The translations under genes were made by a program, and so were the position numbers. 64,000 nt of DNA, from contig NZ_SUMG01000004.1 of the NCBI RefSeq assembly GCF_009910325.1, positions 124,001 to 188,000 of the forward strand, read 5' to 3'. The notes beneath the pieces were generated by a model. It saw nothing but the letters and a program-made list of their open reading frames with translations, searched no databases and was not told the origin of the DNA. The number at the start of each line of letters is the position of its first letter. Position 1 is the stretch's first letter. Positions 61,295 through 64,000 of the stretch are shown here, one piece after another. Source of the DNA: Isachenkonia alkalipeptolytica. Lineage in GTDB: Bacteria > Bacillota > Clostridia > Peptostreptococcales > T1SED10-28.

Positions 61295-62926
61295 TTGAAA
61301 AAAAAACTGACAATGATTTTTATGACACTACTACTGATCACATTTCTGACGGCATGCGATGAGGAAGCACCGGAGGAAGAGTCAGAAGAGGAAGCAACGG
61401 AACAGGAAGAAACGGGGGAAGTGGAAGCAGATTACGGAGGAACTTTACGACTGGCGGTACCAGAGGTAGCTCACGGGAATCCGATTTATCAGAATCCCGA
61501 AGAGCTGTATCATATTCAGCAACTGATTTTTGAGAGTCTGGTAACCTTCGATGAGGATCAGTCAGTTATCGGTGAAATCGCCAAGGACTGGAATTTTTCC
61601 GAGGATGGTCAGGTGGTGGAAATAGAGCTTCACTCCGATGTAACCTGGCATGACGGTGAACCCTTAAGGGCGGAGGATATTATCTTTACCGTGGACATCA
61701 TTAAAAATGCACCGGAGGAAATGATCAATCATCGGATATACCAAAACAGTATCAAGCATATTTCCTTTATCAGAGAACTGGAGGATGGAAAGATTAAAAT
61801 CAGCTTTACCAGACCCTTTAGCAATGCTATGGAAGCCTTAACTTTTCCGGTCCTGCCAAAACACTTGCTGGAAGAAAATCCGGAATTATTACAGGGAGAG
61901 GACTTTCCATGGATCGGTACCGGTGCCTATATGCTCGATGACCGGGACTCGGAAGGTTTTACCTTGAAGAAGTATGATGAACATAATCGTAAAGATCCAT
62001 ATATTGAAGAAGTGCATGTTCTTGTGGAAGGGGACTACGAAGAGAGAAAACGACTGTTTGAAGAGGATGAGTTGGATCTTTTCCGAAGTACGTACTTAAA
62101 TCCAGAAAGTCATGACAATGTAGAAGAAGAACAGGTACATGGATTTTCAACCAATCATTTGGAGTACCTCGCCTTTAACTACCAACAGGATACGGTAATA
62201 TCTCAAAGTGCGGAGTTGCGAGGGATCCTTAACCAGGTAATTAACCGGGAACAGTTGATAGAGGAGATTTACTTTGGATTTGCCACGGAAGCCACCACTC
62301 CTATTCATCCTGAACATTGGCTTTACAGTGAGGACTCTTCTACGGAAGAAGCCTTTGAAAATGAGGAATTTCAAGGGATCATGGAGGATCATGGTTATGA
62401 AAAAAGTGATGAGAATCTTTGGGTCGATAATAACGGAGACAGTATTACTCTTGAAATCCTAGTGAAGGAAAACCACCCACCGAGAGTAATGGCGGCGGAA
62501 ATTCTTAAAGAACAAATGGGACAATTGGGCTTTGAAATAACCTTGGTCGCCGAAGATTCAGCCGGTATTGAGCAGCGTTTGGATGAAGGGGATTTTGACC
62601 TGTATTTTGGTTCCTGGGACCTGGGATATTTACCGGATCTGTCCTTTGCTTTTCACTCGGATTTTGCAGGACGGACAAATTTTATGAACTACAAAAATGA
62701 AGAAGTTGATGAAATTCTTGAGGAGGCTTTTAGAGCTCCGGATCAGGAAGAGAAAAAAGCACAGTTCGAGGAGCTGCAAAAAGCTCTAAAGGAAGAACAA
62801 CCGATCATCAGCCTATACTTTTTAAAAGATACTTATATTTCTGGGGAGGCTCTTCATGGTGAATTAGCTCCCAGAGCAAGCCATATTTTTGCAAATCTTG
62901 AAAACTGGTTTGTTGAAACGGAGTAA
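61295..62926 (+). CDS. Family 5 (peptide/nickel-type) solute-binding lipoprotein
   Basis: 543 residues from TTG 61295. Signal peptide with lipobox FLTAC (Cys21), then an acidic Glu-rich linker, then the SBP_bac_5 fold: GGTLRLAVPEV, DWNFSEDGQVVEIELHSDVTWHDGEPLRAEDI, and the later FGSWDLGYLPDLSF. It binds oligopeptides or related solutes on the outside of the membrane. There are no permease or ATPase genes after it, so it works with a transporter encoded elsewhere. Confidence 0.92.
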   Translation: MKKKLTMIFMTLLLITFLTACDEEAPEEESEEEATEQEETGEVEADYGGTLRLAVPEVAHGNPIYQNPEELYHIQQLIFESLVTFDEDQSVIGEIAKDWNFSEDGQVVEIELHSDVTWHDGEPLRAEDIIFTVDIIKNAPEEMINHRIYQNSIKHISFIRELEDGKIKISFTRPFSNAMEALTFPVLPKHLLEENPELLQGEDFPWIGTGAYMLDDRDSEGFTLKKYDEHNRKDPYIEEVHVLVEGDYEERKRLFEEDELDLFRSTYLNPESHDNVEEEQVHGFSTNHLEYLAFNYQQDTVISQSAELRGILNQVINREQLIEEIYFGFATEATTPIHPEHWLYSEDSSTEEAFENEEFQGIMEDHGYEKSDENLWVDNNGDSITLEILVKENHPPRVMAAEILKEQMGQLGFEITLVAEDSAGIEQRLDEGDFDLYFGSWDLGYLPDLSFAFHSDFAGRTNFMNYKNEEVDEILEEAFRAPDQEEKKAQFEELQKALKEEQPIISLYFLKDTYISGEALHGELAPRASHIFANLENWFVETE

Positions 62927-62953
62927 ATCTTCCGCAGAACTTGCAGCTGGTTG

Positions 62954-62982
62954 TTGACAAGGAGCTCATTTCATTTTATAAT
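62954..62982 (+). promoter_or_regulatory. Perfect consensus promoter of tRNA-Leu(GAG)
   Basis: TTGACA (62954-62959), 17 bases, TATAAT (62977-62982), 18 bases before the tRNA. Confidence 0.92.
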
Positions 62983-62999
62983 AGGATAGTGTTTGAAAA

Positions 63000-63085
63000 G
63001 CGGGGGTGCTGGAATAGGCAGACAGGCATGTTTGAGGGACATGTGCGTTAATCGTGTGTGGGTTCGAACCCCATCCCCCGCACCA
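63000..63085 (+). tRNA. tRNA-Leu, anticodon GAG
   Basis: Acceptor GCGGGGG/CCCCCGC with encoded CCA, class II variable arm, GGTTCGAACC T-arm, anticodon stem CATGT/ACATG with loop TTGAGGG, anticodon GAG reading CUC and CUU. Confidence 0.95.
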
Positions 63086-63110
63086 AAGCATCATTCAATA
63101 ATTCAAAAAT

Positions 63111-63156
63111 AAAACCTTTAGACATATACCCCAGAGGAGTGTTTAAAGGTTTTTTG
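63111..63156 (+). terminator. Terminator of tRNA-Leu(GAG)
   Basis: AAAACCTTTA (63111-63120) pairs with TAAAGGTTTT (63144-63153), then TT. Convergent with the next gene. Confidence 0.82.
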
Positions 63157-63201
63157 CTATAATGCAGTGTTTATAAGTTTTGCCGGGCGAAGGATTATTG
63201 G

Positions 63202-63867
63202 CTAGGTTCGCTGGTCCAGCAAAACTCCGTGTTCCCTGTCGAGATCGAAAGTTTGGTATCCTGAGAGGTTTTTGAGATCCAGTGTAACGGTTTTGAATAG
63301 GTCGGTCAATTTTTGTAACAGATTTGCCTTATGGGTTATCAGAAATCGAAGTTTCTCAGGATGGTAAAAATAATTCGAACGAAAAATCCAGGGAGAAAAT
63401 CTGCAGGTGTAATCATCTTCCAGGGTGATTCCCAGAAACCCAAGGAAATGCTGTTCCTGCAGAAGAAACCGGATAATTTCAGGGGAAAGCAGGATGTTGC
63501 TTTCTTCTTCAGCGGTTCGAAGGTTTATCATGGTCTGGTTATATTCTCGGCTAAGGAGTTCAAGGACTTTTATCAGATTATCGAGATGCATTTTTTTTTC
63601 GGTGCTTATATTTCTAAGAATTTTAGAGAGTTTAGAAAGACGGTTGCTTTGGGTATAATAATTGGTATAGGCTTCTTCAAATCGATGGAGATGGTCGTAG
63701 AAGGTATCGGAATAATAAAGATAATTCCCGTCGGAGTAAAAAGGATTGTTTTCAGTCTTTCGAACCGGAGACACCCCATCCACGGTAGAAGCACCACTTA
63801 CTACGGTTTGACGATGTACATAGAGATTATGGATATGTCTTTTATTAATGGAAGATACTTTACTCAT
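63202..63867 (-). CDS. Protein of unknown function behind a palindromic ribosome site
   Basis: 221 residues, soluble, no signal peptide. A polar N-terminal 40 residues (HIHNLYVHRQTVVSGASTVDG) is followed by a long helix with heptads (about 60-120) and a mixed C-terminal part rich in Phe, Tyr and Leu. AAAGGAGG lies 10 bases before the ATG but inside a perfect palindrome. I recognise no family. Its strand and setting suggest a self-contained unit. Confidence 0.7.
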   Translation of the reverse strand: MSKVSSINKRHIHNLYVHRQTVVSGASTVDGVSPVRKTENNPFYSDGNYLYYSDTFYDHLHRFEEAYTNYYTQSNRLSKLSKILRNISTEKKMHLDNLIKVLELLSREYNQTMINLRTAEEESNILLSPEIIRFLLQEQHFLGFLGITLEDDYTCRFSPWIFRSNYFYHPEKLRFLITHKANLLQKLTDLFKTVTLDLKNLSGYQTFDLDREHGVLLDQRT

Positions 63868-63872
63868 GCTAA

Positions 63873-63908
63873 TTCCTCCTTTAAGGGTATATACCCTTAA
63901 AGGAGGAA
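63873..63908. repeat. Perfect 36-bp palindrome containing a ribosome site
   Basis: The half-arm CCTCCTTTAAGGGTAT (63875-63890) is followed directly by its reverse complement (63891-63906); TT and AA extend it at both ends. As RNA on the minus strand the 3' arm contains the AAAGGAGG of the 63202-63867 gene, so folding would hide the ribosome site; as DNA it is an ideal dimer-binding site. Confidence 0.85.
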
Positions 63909-63965
63909 CCTTAAATATTTAATTGATAAGGGCAATAAAATTTTCAACAAACAGGAAACCCCTTG

Positions 63966-63990
63966 AAGTAAAAGTATGGAACTTTTACTT
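63966..63990. terminator. Hairpin at the right edge, possible terminator
   Basis: AAGTAAAAGT (63966-63975) and ACTTTTACTT (63981-63990) around ATGGA. AT-rich, weak; it may serve a gene beyond the window. Confidence 0.35.
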
Positions 63991-64000
63991 ATTTAAAATT

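Noticed and set aside
63331-63900. 189-codon plus-strand frame opposite the unknown gene at the right end
   Set aside because: The minus-strand frame has a perfect ribosome site and a better amino-acid make-up; this one has none.
1-64000. CRISPR array, prophage or toxin-antitoxin module
   Set aside because: No regularly spaced direct repeats, no phage structural genes and no small paired toxin/antitoxin genes were seen on either strand.

Overview
The window looks like the chromosome of an anaerobic, low-GC Gram-positive bacterium of the class Clostridia. The signs are strong AGGAGG ribosome sites, many TTG and GTG starts, a glycine-reductase-type protein B subunit (GrdE-like), a selenium-transport cassette (YedE, a TusA-like protein, DUF3343), a 2-hydroxyacyl-CoA dehydratase activase set, an Mrp-type Na+/H+ antiporter module, and a bacteriohemerythrin paired with CheX. 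No rRNA, CRISPR array, prophage or origin is visible. Names rest on motifs and family knowledge only; no database search was run.

Layout. 1-5.4 kb: the end of an FAD/Fe-S oxidoreductase with hypA, a DUF5692 membrane-protein gene cut by one in-frame TGA, then the selenium cassette. 5.4-25.4 kb: an accessory-looking run of methyltransferases, GNAT acetyltransferases, small lipoproteins and membrane proteins, a UvrC-like nuclease, an SCP2-cupin fusion, a HEYLH putative metallopeptidase, YaaA, a solitary GrdE-like gene, RidA, a metallo-beta-lactamase protein, a QueG-like Fe-S protein and a double flavodoxin-like protein. Within it an 802-bp deleted insertion sequence splits a DUF6241-type gene. 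Its 11-bp inverted repeats and 4-bp target duplication are intact, so the original gene can be reconstructed. 25.4-36 kb: a REP-like 63-bp palindrome, a 1031-residue MMPL transporter, and on the minus strand a dense run of activase genes followed by mrpE-F-G-DUF4040-B-C-D with no large MrpA.

36-45 kb: small membrane proteins, a TraB/GumN lipoprotein, the 5-oxoprolinase operon pxpABC, a NUDIX hydrolase, a MaoC hydratase, hemerythrin-CheX and a PHP phosphatase. 45-51.5 kb: a 46-residue Cys-rich protein behind a perfect consensus promoter, a heterodimeric ABC exporter with complementary degenerate motifs, a lipid kinase, a MarR regulator and a DUF896 protein. 51.6-64 kb: a DegS/DegU-like two-component system, M18 aminopeptidase, CDF metal transporter, two tRNA-Leu genes, an ECF sigma/anti-sigma pair, polA, coaE, a solute-binding lipoprotein, and an unknown gene whose ribosome site lies inside a perfect 36-bp palindrome.

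Working together: the selenium cassette and the GrdE-like gene fit a Stickland-type amino-acid fermenter. The Mrp module and the CDF transporter handle cations. PxpABC recovers glutamate from 5-oxoproline. The most unusual signals are the TGA-interrupted DUF5692 gene, the reconstructable IS insertion, the unexplained paralog pair at 17-18.4 kb, the MrpA-less antiporter with an extended DUF4040 subunit, and the palindromes at 25.4 and 63.9 kb.
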